In this document: one piece after another, positions 1 through 5,857 of the stretch
How the letters are laid out: every line of letters starts with the position of its first letter
How positions within the stretch are numbered: the first letter of the stretch is position 1
Assembly: GCA_030606765.1 (NCBI GenBank)
Contig: JAUWFX010000097.1
Location: 1-7,112, forward strand
Length of the DNA stretch: 7,112 nt
Source: Dehalococcoidia bacterium
Lineage (GTDB): Bacteria > Chloroflexota > Dehalococcoidia > GIF9 > AB-539-J10
Direction of reading: 5' to 3'
Notes under the pieces: generated by a model
The model's input: the letters and a program-made list of their open reading frames with translations, nothing else
Database searches by the model: none
What the model was told of the DNA's origin: nothing
Program-made: the position numbers and the translations under genes

Positions 1-2
1 GT

Positions 3-371
3 TTCAAATTTATGCTCTGGATGGCGGACAGGCTATCGCAAATAAATGCCTTGCCGGCACTAATCATTCCCAAAAACTATTCTGAGTGGAACTCAAACTT
101 GAAAAAGCACGGAGAGAAAATGATAGAAGTGAATCCCGCCGGTAGGGAATACTCCATACTGGGCGGTGGCGACATTGCCTTCCCTTGTCTGCTTACAGCC
201 TCCGTTTATTTTGCCCAGGGCCTAAAGCCAGCGGCCATTATTGCGGTACTGGGATTACTGGGATTGGTTAGCGTCTATGCGATTCAAGCGATATTCTTAA
301 AGGGGAAGCCGATGCCGGCTCTGCCACCTATCGCTGCCTTTACATTGGTTGGATTATTGATTGTCGCGTGA
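3..371 (+). CDS. Presenilin/SPP-type intramembrane aspartyl protease, 3' part
   Basis: This is the C-terminal part of a membrane-embedded aspartyl protease of the presenilin / signal peptide peptidase superfamily, which cleaves substrates inside the lipid bilayer. The frame is open to the left edge, so the gene begins outside the window; the ATG at 12 is internal. Numbering from that Met, the fragment shows a GGGD motif at 51-54 (GxGD, with D54 as one catalytic aspartate), followed by a hydrophobic helix, then KGKPMPALPP with the PAL motif at 102-104, then a final helix ending at the TGA. The order and spacing of GxGD and PAL match the last three helices of the family. The partner YD aspartate should lie about ten residues left of the window start. 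The loop around residues 21-48 is hydrophilic. It converges with the redox operon on the other strand, 52 bases away. The family is known mainly from archaea and eukaryotes; substrates here are unknown. Confidence 0.8.
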   Translation, partial: FKFMLWMADRLSQINALPALIIPKNYSEWNSNLKKHGEKMIEVNPAGREYSILGGGDIAFPCLLTASVYFAQGLKPAAIIAVLGLLGLVSVYAIQAIFLKGKPMPALPPIAAFTLVGLLIVA

Positions 372-423
372 CACAACAATATAGCGAATTGTGACCTGAC
401 ACATAATTGGTCAGAAGGTATGA

Positions 424-966
424 TCAGATAACCAAACTAGCAAGCTGTAATTCACCTACAATAATGATAGATGGTTCAGTAGGACCGCCCATTCTCTTGG
501 CCGCCTTCCCCTTTGCCATTTCCAACAGCTCATCAAGGGTACCAAAATTAAGAGCTTCAGTAGGGCACCATACCGCACAGGCAGGCTCTATGTTCATCCC
601 GGTACAGAAATCACACATCTGCATGATGCCGTCGTCACCAAATTGGGGCACGCCATAAGGACATGCCGAGAAGCAGTCCTGGCAACCGTTGCATTTGTCC
701 CTGTCAACGACGACGATACCATCCTCACTCCGTTTGCTTATAGCTCCGGTGGGACACACTTCAATGCAGGTCGGCTTACCACAGTGCATACAGGCCAGGG
801 CGAAAAAATCTCTGGTGACATTTGGATAGACGCCACCCCAAATATCAACGACTCGCATCCAGTTTATTCCCGGTTCTATATTACGCACGCTCTTGCATGC
901 CACTTCACAGGTGCGGCATTGGACACACCTATCTGCATCAAAGTAAAAGCCGTATTGCTTTGCCAT
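424..966 (-). CDS. 4Fe-4S ferredoxin-type electron-transfer subunit (DmsB/PhsB-like)
   Basis: A 180-residue iron-sulfur subunit that should carry electrons to or from the molybdopterin enzyme encoded just upstream. Sixteen cysteines form four complete [4Fe-4S] binding sets: C14/C17/C20/C24, C59/C62/C67/C71, C92/C95/C98/C102 and C118/C121/C130/C134. This is the classic arrangement of the beta subunits of DMSO, polysulfide and thiosulfate reductases, and the length fits that family (roughly 180-205 residues). There is no signal peptide or membrane helix, so a cytoplasmic site is expected. The start is the ATG at 966; a GAGG lies about 11 bases upstream, a rather long spacing. The gap to the catalytic-subunit gene is 59 bases, so the two are very likely one transcript. 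No NrfD/DmsC-type anchor gene follows: the next gene downstream is convergent. The physiological partner beyond this subunit is unknown. Confidence 0.92.
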   Translation of the reverse strand: MAKQYGFYFDADRCVQCRTCEVACKSVRNIEPGINWMRVVDIWGGVYPNVTRDFFALACMHCGKPTCIEVCPTGAISKRSEDGIVVVDRDKCNGCQDCFSACPYGVPQFGDDGIMQMCDFCTGMNIEPACAVWCPTEALNFGTLDELLEMAKGKAAKRMGGPTEPSIIIVGELQLASLVI

Positions 967-1025
967 TACGTATATCGCCTCTTCGTTTACTATGATCGGT
1001 AGTTCTTAGCTACCGGTCCGCAACT

Positions 1026-3182
1026 CTATGCTTTTCGTACCTCGACCAGGGTCTGCTTGGGCATAGCGGTTACCATTGGGTCAAAGGCTTTGTCTGGGTC
1101 AGTACTGTACAGCACGTTTACGTTTGCGCCTCCATCCAGTATCGGATAACCTGGCAATCCCAGCTCATCGCAGCCCTGCCACCATCCGTGGAGGCCCATA
1201 ACCACGTCTGGACGTATCCCCTGGAAATACAGAGCCTTTACCTTTATCCAGCCATGTGGTGATTCGACAATTACCCAGTCACCGTTCTCTATCCCTCGTG
1301 CCTTAGCTGTCTCAGGGTGAATGTGTACCCATGGGTCAGGTTGAATCTCGCGTAGATAAGGCAGATTATGCAACCACGCATGGTTATATACGTCCGAAGT
1401 ATGTGCGTCAAAAAAGACGAGAGGGTACTTCGCTAAGAGCTCCGGTGTAGCCGTTGGACTCTCGGGCGGCTCTACCCATTCTGGCAGTGGATTGAACCCA
1501 TTCTCTTCGAACGTAGTATTATAGATTGCCACTTTGCCCTGAGGGAGATAAGGAGCCCTCGAAAGCCGGGTACTGGGAGTGGCAAATATTTTCTCATACT
1601 TTTCGTAAACCATCGGTTTTGGTTCATAAATAATACCTGTAGGATGTGCTCTTAGCTGTTCTATGGTCATGCCAAAATTCTCCAGCTGGTAGTTCATGCA
1701 CTTCTCAATACTTCCATCCCAAAAGTCCTCCCCATAGCCCATCTTGACGCCCAGGTCAAGCCAGAACTCATAGTCCGACTTGTAGTCTCCCAGCGGCTCA
1801 ATAACCTTGTTTCGCGCCATTATCCAGTTATCCATTACTTCAAAAGGATGATCGCATTCATACATAGTGGCTACGGGGACAACGATATCAGCCCAGGGCA
1901 TTGACGAGTTCTGCATCACATCGATAACCACGAAGAATTCCAGTTTCTCAAGCGCTTCGACCACCCTCTTGCTGCCACGAGTAATTACCGTGGGCTGGGT
2001 CCCGGGAGCGATTATCGCCCTGATAGGGTATGGCTCCCGGGTGAGAACGCTATCAAGACAGCGGTAATAAGCGGAAGTCGTGCCCTCCATGAAAGGCTGA
2101 AAACAACTGGCTATTTCCGGGCCTACCAGCCTGTCTACAAAATCTTGCGTATATCTCTCCCTGAGATGTACGGATTTAACCATGGGCATGGTACTCCCGG
2201 TAGGTATAATATTACCGCCGGGTCTGTCGAGGTTGCCTGTTATGGCTATCAATATTGCCACAGCCCGTACGGCGTTATTGGAGTCTGCCGTCTGGTCGAA
2301 TGCGTTCCCGGTCAAGATACATGCGGGCTTTATCGTCCCATATAACCTGGCGATTTCTCTTATCTGGTCAGCCGGTATTCCCGTTATCGCCTCAGCCCAC
2401 TTCGGGGTGTATTTTTGTATATGTGGTACAAGCTTATCGAAACCGTAGCACCACTTGGAGACGAAGTCTGCATCGTAGAGGTTCTCATTGACTATGACAT
2501 TCAGCATTGCCAGCGCCAAGGCACCATCGGTGCCGGGCCTGATAGGAACCCAGATGTCTGCCTTGGCCGCATCCGGCTGCATCTCAGGCTTAATCACCAT
2601 GAGCCTGGCACCCCTCTCCTTGGCATCTAAAATTCTTCTCAGGTTGCCCAGAGGTCCTGCAGAATAGACGGGGTTAGCACCCCATATCACAATCAGGTTA
2701 GCATGCTCATAATCCGCACCGACCCTATTGAGCCAAGGCCATCCCAGAGTATAGGCAAACCCGAAAGCTGCCTGTATAAAACAGAGACCACTGTGGCCAT
2801 AATTTGGGCTTCCGTGGGCAATTAGAAATCGCTGTAAATAATCACTATAGCTGCGTCGCGCCGGCGCGAGAATAGCCAGAGATTCCGGCCCGTGCTTTTC
2901 CTTGAGTTCGCTGAGCCTGCTGGCAATAGTATCAAGAGCTTCATCGCAGGTGATCCTCTTGAACTTACCTTCACCTTTCTTGCCAACACGCTTCAAAGGG
3001 TACCTGAGACGTTGCGGCGAATAAACCCACTGCACGGAGGCGAATGCCTTGGGGCACAATGTTCCTCTGTTCGTAGGAGCCTCCTTCATGCCCTCAACTC
3101 TTATCAATCTGCCGTCTTTAACATAGCAGTTTAGTCCACATCCCGGCATTGGGCCGCATAATGAACAGATGGTGCGGACCAT
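1026..3182 (-). CDS. Molybdopterin oxidoreductase catalytic subunit (DMSO reductase superfamily)
   Basis: A 718-residue catalytic subunit of the Mo/W-bis-MGD (DMSO reductase) superfamily. Numbering from the chosen ATG at 3182, an N-terminal [4Fe-4S] domain has C6, C9, C15 and C43, with the usual CPK lysine at 45. A molybdopterin domain follows, including GSPNYGHSGLC, where C134 is the likely metal ligand (Cys, not Ser or selenocysteine), and RPGTDGALA near 216-224. The C-terminal molybdopterin-dinucleotide-binding domain covers about 590-715. The ATG at 3182 has GAGGA four bases upstream. An in-frame GTG at 3251 and ATG at 3335 would add 23 or 51 residues, but their extra sequence has no family feature and weaker or no ribosome sites. 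No twin-arginine signal is seen with any start, so the enzyme is probably cytoplasmic. It pairs with the four-cluster subunit 59 bases downstream. The substrate cannot be assigned; thiosulfate/polysulfide/DMSO reductase-like and other anaerobic hydroxylase or dehydrogenase roles remain open. Acetylene hydratase is disfavoured, because the Asp after the second cluster Cys is Gly10 here. Confidence 0.92.
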   Translation of the reverse strand: MVRTICSLCGPMPGCGLNCYVKDGRLIRVEGMKEAPTNRGTLCPKAFASVQWVYSPQRLRYPLKRVGKKGEGKFKRITCDEALDTIASRLSELKEKHGPESLAILAPARRSYSDYLQRFLIAHGSPNYGHSGLCFIQAAFGFAYTLGWPWLNRVGADYEHANLIVIWGANPVYSAGPLGNLRRILDAKERGARLMVIKPEMQPDAAKADIWVPIRPGTDGALALAMLNVIVNENLYDADFVSKWCYGFDKLVPHIQKYTPKWAEAITGIPADQIREIARLYGTIKPACILTGNAFDQTADSNNAVRAVAILIAITGNLDRPGGNIIPTGSTMPMVKSVHLRERYTQDFVDRLVGPEIASCFQPFMEGTTSAYYRCLDSVLTREPYPIRAIIAPGTQPTVITRGSKRVVEALEKLEFFVVIDVMQNSSMPWADIVVPVATMYECDHPFEVMDNWIMARNKVIEPLGDYKSDYEFWLDLGVKMGYGEDFWDGSIEKCMNYQLENFGMTIEQLRAHPTGIIYEPKPMVYEKYEKIFATPSTRLSRAPYLPQGKVAIYNTTFEENGFNPLPEWVEPPESPTATPELLAKYPLVFFDAHTSDVYNHAWLHNLPYLREIQPDPWVHIHPETAKARGIENGDWVIVESPHGWIKVKALYFQGIRPDVVMGLHGWWQGCDELGLPGYPILDGGANVNVLYSTDPDKAFDPMVTAMPKQTLVEVRKA

Positions 3183-3186
3183 CCGT

Positions 3187-3191
3187 TCCTC
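3187..3191 (-). promoter_or_regulatory. Ribosome binding site for the molybdopterin subunit
   Basis: GAGGA on the minus strand lies four bases before the ATG at 3182. It decides the start in favour of this ATG over the upstream in-frame GTG (3251) and ATG (3335). The GTG at 3251 has only an AAGG abutting it, too close to act well. Confidence 0.6.
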
Positions 3192-3652
3192 AGATTTCTT
3201 AGCCTTCACTGATTCTACGGCTTCTTCCAAACCATCTCTTTTTATACTCACCTTTTGGCTCGCTCCCAATCTCACGGTTTTAGAGTAATAGTAATACAAT
3301 CTTTGAAATAAGCAAAACAAGTAGTATTTTCGCAATAGCCATGCGCGGATTGGAATTTTGTTAATTTAATGATTAGTGGCGTTATTTCTCGAATACACAG
3401 TCTGTAGCTTAACTGCAAATTATACTACTCATACGGTAGACTAATCAATAGCCACAAGAATTTCCATATCGTCATAGTCGACTGAACTTTGAGCCGGGAT
3501 GTGCAGCTAAGCCACAACGGCGTATGTTATGATCCAACATTCTTGATTATTGCTGCACGCTTATACAATCGGGCGAAATGTGACCTCTCTATTTGTATCC
3601 CCTTGATTTTTTGAATAGGGCTCAAAATCTAGATCATACTCCAAGTAATGCT
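3192..3652. other. Gene-poor spacer between the membrane-protein gene and the redox operon
   Basis: About 460 bases with no convincing coding region on either strand. It should hold the promoter of the redox operon; the best match I see on the minus strand is a weak TTGTTT / TATTAC pair with 18 bases between (about 3290-3320), too poor to call as a feature. The stretch nearest the start codon (3192-3251) is in frame with the molybdopterin gene, rich in Glu and Lys codons, and could be a short N-terminal extension if the GTG at 3251 is used. The middle holds a nested inverted repeat, listed separately. No tRNA-like fold, insertion sequence or T-run terminator is visible. Confidence 0.6.
3501..3558. 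repeat. Nested inverted repeat (7-bp outer, 5-bp inner stem)
   Basis: GTGCAGC at 3501-3507 is perfectly complementary to GCTGCAC at 3552-3558. Between them ATGTT (3524-3528) pairs with AACAT (3536-3540) around a 7-base loop. The two stems are concentric, so the segment could fold as a long interrupted hairpin on either strand. It lies about 95 bases past the stop of the membrane-protein gene and about 320 bases upstream of the redox operon start. There is no T-run, so it is not a standard intrinsic terminator. It may be an mRNA end structure, a regulatory leader element or chance. Confidence 0.4.
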
Positions 3653-4094
3653 TCATCCATTCATTTTGGGGTGACTTCTTAAGTTTACCATAATTTGGAC
3701 AATAAAAAGGCCGAGCATGATGAGTCCCCACGCCAAAGAAGTTTTCCACGGCATAACCACAAATCCATAGTTCATCGCGTAATAGAGAGCTAAGTAGGGT
3801 ACTACCCACTTCCAGTTTTTCTTCCAATTCTCACGAAAATTGATTTTGAAAACGTAGTCATATAGCCATTCTAAGAGTAAGAAGGCTAGGAATATCCCGA
3901 GGAAAATGCTGTATCGTACTGTTCTATGTTCCTGTTGTACTAGGAAAATCCCATAAGCTGCAGGAATAGCCAAGAGTAAATATAACCATCCGATTTTTTG
4001 GTAGAATTATTAATCTGCTCTTTCTAATCAGAAAGATGAAGATCAGGAAGATGCTGTTCACTAATCCGAGGATAAAGAAAAACACTTCTAACAT
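3653..4094 (-). pseudogene. Small five-helix membrane protein, frameshifted at an A6 run
   Basis: An unrecognised membrane protein split between two frames. The first frame starts at ATG 4094, after AAGGAG ten bases upstream, and encodes MLEVFFFILGLVNS, then a hydrophobic helix and RKSRLIILPK. It then hits CCAAAAAATCGG (A run complementary to the T run about 3993-3998), drifts into non-hydrophobic residues and stops at TAG 3924-3926 after 56 residues. The frame one base further on continues the hydrophobic pattern (IGWLYLLLAIPAAYG onward) to TGA 3653-3655. Removing one A restores a single 146-residue protein with about five predicted helices, near 4-23, 34-53, 61-86, 97-117 and 120-141, plus a hydrophilic KINFRENWKKNWK loop. 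The second part alone could start at TTG 3973 (106 residues). The gene lies 37 bases after the amidohydrolase stop and is probably in its operon. A sequencing error, a true pseudogene or programmed slippage are all possible. Family and function are unknown. Confidence 0.65.
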
Positions 4095-4104
4095 CTCGTA
4101 TCTT

Positions 4105-4110
4105 CTCCTT
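4105..4110 (-). promoter_or_regulatory. Ribosome binding site of the membrane-protein gene
   Basis: AAGGAG on the minus strand lies ten bases before ATG 4094, within the 37-base gap after the amidohydrolase stop. It supports 4094, not the internal TTG at 3973, as the original start of the frameshifted gene. The spacing is slightly long. Confidence 0.55.
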
Positions 4111-4131
4111 AAGTAGAAAAACGATACAGCA

Positions 4132-5361
4132 TCAGGTATTTATTCCATTGACCAAGATCTTTCCATCTTTAATAACCAGCTTGATTTCTCTCGTAGCTTT
4201 AATATCCCTCATAGGGTCACCGGAAACAGCAATAATATCCGCTATCTTCCCGGGCTCGATTGTCCCGAGATCATTTCCTTTGCCCAAATTATCAGCGGCG
4301 CTTCTTGTTCCAGCGACTATCGCTTCTATGGGACTCAACCCCGCCTCTACCATGAGTTCCAGTTCTTTGTGAAGGCCTTTTCCAATAACCACTCCCGGTG
4401 TTCCGGAATCTGTACCGGCGGCTATGTTAACCCCCGCATCATACAACTTTTTAAAAGTCTGTTTTAAACCCGAAAATACATCAGGATATGCGTCCTTATA
4501 AGCCCAGGCTATAGCCAGCGTCGGAATAAAGTAGGTTCCTTTATCCAGCATCATCTTGATCAAATCATCATTGAATTCGAAGGAGTCCGCCCCTGGTAAT
4601 ATTCCATGTTCAATACTATCAGCCCCAGCCTTTACTGCATCCAAAGTTTCCCTTGGGCTTCCCGTATGAACCATTAATCTTAAATTATGTCTGTGTGCCT
4701 CATCTGCTAGAGCTTCCAGTACATCAATGGATAACCTAGGTACTTTATGAGTTATATCCATAGGGTTGATATCGGAGTAAATAGCCTTAATACAATCAAC
4801 TCCACCTTCAGCCAGTTCTCTCACTTCGTCTCTGGCGCTATCAATATCAGCAATCTGTCTTGTAGCGTTCTCAATAATATAACGGTTACCTTTATATATA
4901 GTTCCGGCAGGATGTCCTCCAGGTGCGGTAATGGTTGGTCCTGGGGCAAATATTCGTGGTCCTGAAAGCTTACCAGCGACAATCTTATCACGAAGCTTGA
5001 TGATGTGGGGGTAATGGTCGCCGGCACTTCTTATCGTAATTACTCCGTTTTCAATAGCTAAACGCCTTCGGTGTTTATAGTTGCGTAAATAATCAAAAAA
5101 GAATGAGGCCATGTCTTTAAATGAGACTTTACCAGTCGATTTTCCTGGTTGGTCTACAGTAAGTCCACCGAGATGAAGATGACAATCGATAAGTCCCGGC
5201 ATAACGGTAAGACCTCTCAGATCAACTATATTCGTTTTATCAGGATAAATAGTAGATGGCTCGACACTTCTAATACGATTGCTTTCAATGATGATGCCCA
5301 TCATATCAGTAGGGTCAAGGCCAGTGCCATCAATTAGTCTTCCGTTCGTAAGGATTAGCAC
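4132..5361 (-). CDS. Metal-dependent amidohydrolase (imidazolonepropionase-like)
   Basis: A 409-residue amidohydrolase-superfamily enzyme of the imidazolonepropionase-like / Xaa-Pro or Xaa-Arg dipeptidase-like group. Such enzymes hydrolyse amide bonds with one or two metal ions in a TIM barrel. The visible metal-site residues are complete: HLH at 61-63 (after PGLIDC), K192 in DCIKAI (candidate carboxylated lysine bridging two metals), H232 in VHTGS, H252 in IEHG and D318 in AAGTDSGTPG. The N-terminal 1-55 and C-terminal ~360-409 segments form the usual small beta domain, ending with the EPGKIADII signature. There is no signal peptide, so it is probably cytoplasmic. The start is GTG at 5361, supported by GGGAG seven bases upstream and the family-typical opening LILTNGRLIDGTG. 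A promoter lies at 5411-5440. The substrate cannot be predicted; a cyclic imide, a dipeptide or another amide is possible. No histidine-degradation genes are nearby, so hutI itself is unlikely. Confidence 0.93.
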   Translation of the reverse strand: MLILTNGRLIDGTGLDPTDMMGIIIESNRIRSVEPSTIYPDKTNIVDLRGLTVMPGLIDCHLHLGGLTVDQPGKSTGKVSFKDMASFFFDYLRNYKHRRRLAIENGVITIRSAGDHYPHIIKLRDKIVAGKLSGPRIFAPGPTITAPGGHPAGTIYKGNRYIIENATRQIADIDSARDEVRELAEGGVDCIKAIYSDINPMDITHKVPRLSIDVLEALADEAHRHNLRLMVHTGSPRETLDAVKAGADSIEHGILPGADSFEFNDDLIKMMLDKGTYFIPTLAIAWAYKDAYPDVFSGLKQTFKKLYDAGVNIAAGTDSGTPGVVIGKGLHKELELMVEAGLSPIEAIVAGTRSAADNLGKGNDLGTIEPGKIADIIAVSGDPMRDIKATREIKLVIKDGKILVNGINT

Positions 5362-5368
5362 CCTATTG

Positions 5369-5373
5369 CTCCC
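5369..5373 (-). promoter_or_regulatory. Ribosome binding site for the amidohydrolase GTG start
   Basis: GGGAG on the minus strand sits seven bases before the GTG at 5361. It supports this non-ATG start, which is also where the protein begins to match its family. Confidence 0.6.
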
Positions 5374-5410
5374 GTAGCTCTTCCCCGAAACCCGTTTTCT
5401 TATACTACAT

Positions 5411-5440
5411 ATTCTATTTCTGGCTAATTAAGCATATCAA
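5411..5440 (-). promoter_or_regulatory. Sigma70-type promoter of the amidohydrolase operon
   Basis: Read on the minus strand, TTGATA (5435-5440) and TAGAAT (5411-5416) are separated by 18 bases. This is close to the TTGACA/TATAAT consensus and uses the same -10 hexamer and spacing as the 16S promoter in this window. Transcription would start near 5405, leaving a leader of about 45 bases before the GTG. This is a sequence prediction only. Confidence 0.55.
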
Positions 5441-5466
5441 GAAACGATTACATCAACTCATTTTGT

Positions 5467-5487
5467 TACCCCAGCCTCCGTGGGGTA
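5467..5487 (-). terminator. Hairpin downstream of tRNA-Asp, possible terminator
   Basis: TACCCCA (5467-5473) and TGGGGTA (5481-5487) form a perfect 7-bp stem with a 7-base loop. It lies about 140 bases past the tRNA 3' end and just before the amidohydrolase promoter, a sensible place for a terminator of the tRNA transcript. No T-run follows on the minus strand, so intrinsic termination is doubtful; it could instead be an RNA-processing end or an unrelated palindrome. Confidence 0.35.
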
Positions 5488-5627
5488 TTGAACGAAATAG
5501 CGAATTGTTACCCAGTCTTTAATCAACGCCGCTTGCCTTTCTGAAGTTGTAGCTATAAGCCGGTGCTCAAAAAGCAAAGTGATAAGGCTAACTTCGTGAA
5601 GGGCTGTCAAACCATGTATTAAAGAAG

Positions 5628-5701
5628 CGACCCCGAGGGGATTTGAACCCCTGATCTCCACCGTGACAGGGTGGCATGTTAAACCGCTACACCACGGGGC
5701 C
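5628..5701 (-). tRNA. tRNA-Asp (GUC)
   Basis: A complete 74-nt cloverleaf on the minus strand. The acceptor stem GGCCCCG pairs with CGGGGTC (one G-T wobble), and the discriminator base is G, as expected for Asp. The D arm is GTGT/ACAT around AGCGGTTTA. The anticodon stem CCACC/GGTGG encloses loop CTGTCAC, with anticodon GTC at 5665-5667. The T arm is AGGGG/CCCCT around TTCAAAT. CCA is not encoded (the next bases are CTT), so it must be added after transcription. The gene is transcribed away from the 16S gene and has its own promoter at 5722-5750. Confidence 0.97.
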
Positions 5702-5721
5702 GTATAAAGAATTTATGGTAA

Positions 5722-5750
5722 AGTGTAATGGAAAATTTCCCTGATGTCAA
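5722..5750 (-). promoter_or_regulatory. Promoter of tRNA-Asp
   Basis: On the minus strand a perfect TTGACA (5745-5750) is followed after 17 bases by TACACT (5722-5727), a 4/6 match to TATAAT. The start site would fall near 5715, a short distance before the mature tRNA 5' end at 5701. It is back to back with the rRNA promoter. Confidence 0.65.
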
Positions 5751-5806
5751 ACTTGCTTTAACACTGGGGATTAAGGTATTATTTTACTTTTGGGCCAAGA
5801 AAAAAG

Positions 5807-5836
5807 TTGACAGAGGAGGAAGGATTCCTGTAGAAT
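5807..5836 (+). promoter_or_regulatory. 16S rRNA promoter
   Basis: A perfect TTGACA (5807-5812), then 18 bases, then TAGAAT (5831-5836). The predicted start is near 5843, about 38 bases before the mature 16S 5' end. An A-rich tract (5799-5805) directly upstream of the -35 could act like an UP element, though it is short. The strong -35 suits an rRNA gene. Confidence 0.7.
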
Positions 5837-5845
5837 ATTGGTGTT

Positions 5846-5857
5846 GGTACTTTAACA
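5846..5857 (+). promoter_or_regulatory. boxA-like antitermination site in the rRNA leader
   Basis: GGTACTTTAACA matches the bacterial rRNA boxA consensus TGCTCTTTAACA at 9 of 12 positions, including an unbroken CTTTAACA core. It lies at the start of the predicted leader, between promoter and 16S, where NusB/NusE (S10) bind nascent rRNA to prevent premature termination. The position and core make this credible. The role is inferred from known bacterial rRNA operons. Confidence 0.6.

Noticed and set aside
392..414. Possible terminator hairpin between the convergent protease and iron-sulfur genes
   Set aside because: CTGAC/GTCAG and TGACC/GGTCA are only 5-bp competing stems, with 9-12-base loops and no T-run on either strand.
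643..1002. A 119-residue open frame on the plus strand opposite the iron-sulfur gene
   Set aside because: It is antisense to a clear four-cluster ferredoxin subunit with all 16 cysteines, and its own translation has no domain.
1026..3182. Acetylene hydratase or formate dehydrogenase as the identity of the catalytic subunit
   Set aside because: Acetylene hydratase has an Asp directly after the second cluster Cys, which is Gly10 here. Formate dehydrogenase is disfavoured because the context has no FDH accessory genes and the active-site wording GSPNYGHSGLC is nearer the reductase-type enzymes. A tree would be needed for a positive assignment.
3252..3335. A longer N-terminus for the molybdopterin subunit starting at ATG 3335
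   Set aside because: The added residues (MRKYYLFCLFQRLYYYYSK) are Tyr-rich and look like translated AT-rich spacer; there is no ribosome binding site and no twin-arginine motif.
3561..3827. An 88-residue open frame on the minus strand
   Set aside because: It overlaps the hydrophobic frame of the membrane-protein gene for most of its length and shows no domain. The part beyond that gene (3561-3652) is about 30 codons with no recognisable feature.
4132..5361. hutI (imidazolonepropionase) as a specific name
   Set aside because: The family fold matches, but no hutU/hutH neighbours are present and the sequence fits the broader dipeptidase-like branch equally well.
5458..5661. A 67-residue open frame on the minus strand running out of tRNA-Asp
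   Set aside because: Its first codons lie inside the tRNA T arm, it has no ribosome binding site, and its second half overlaps the GC-rich hairpin. It resembles no family I know. It is most likely a chance frame, at best a relic.
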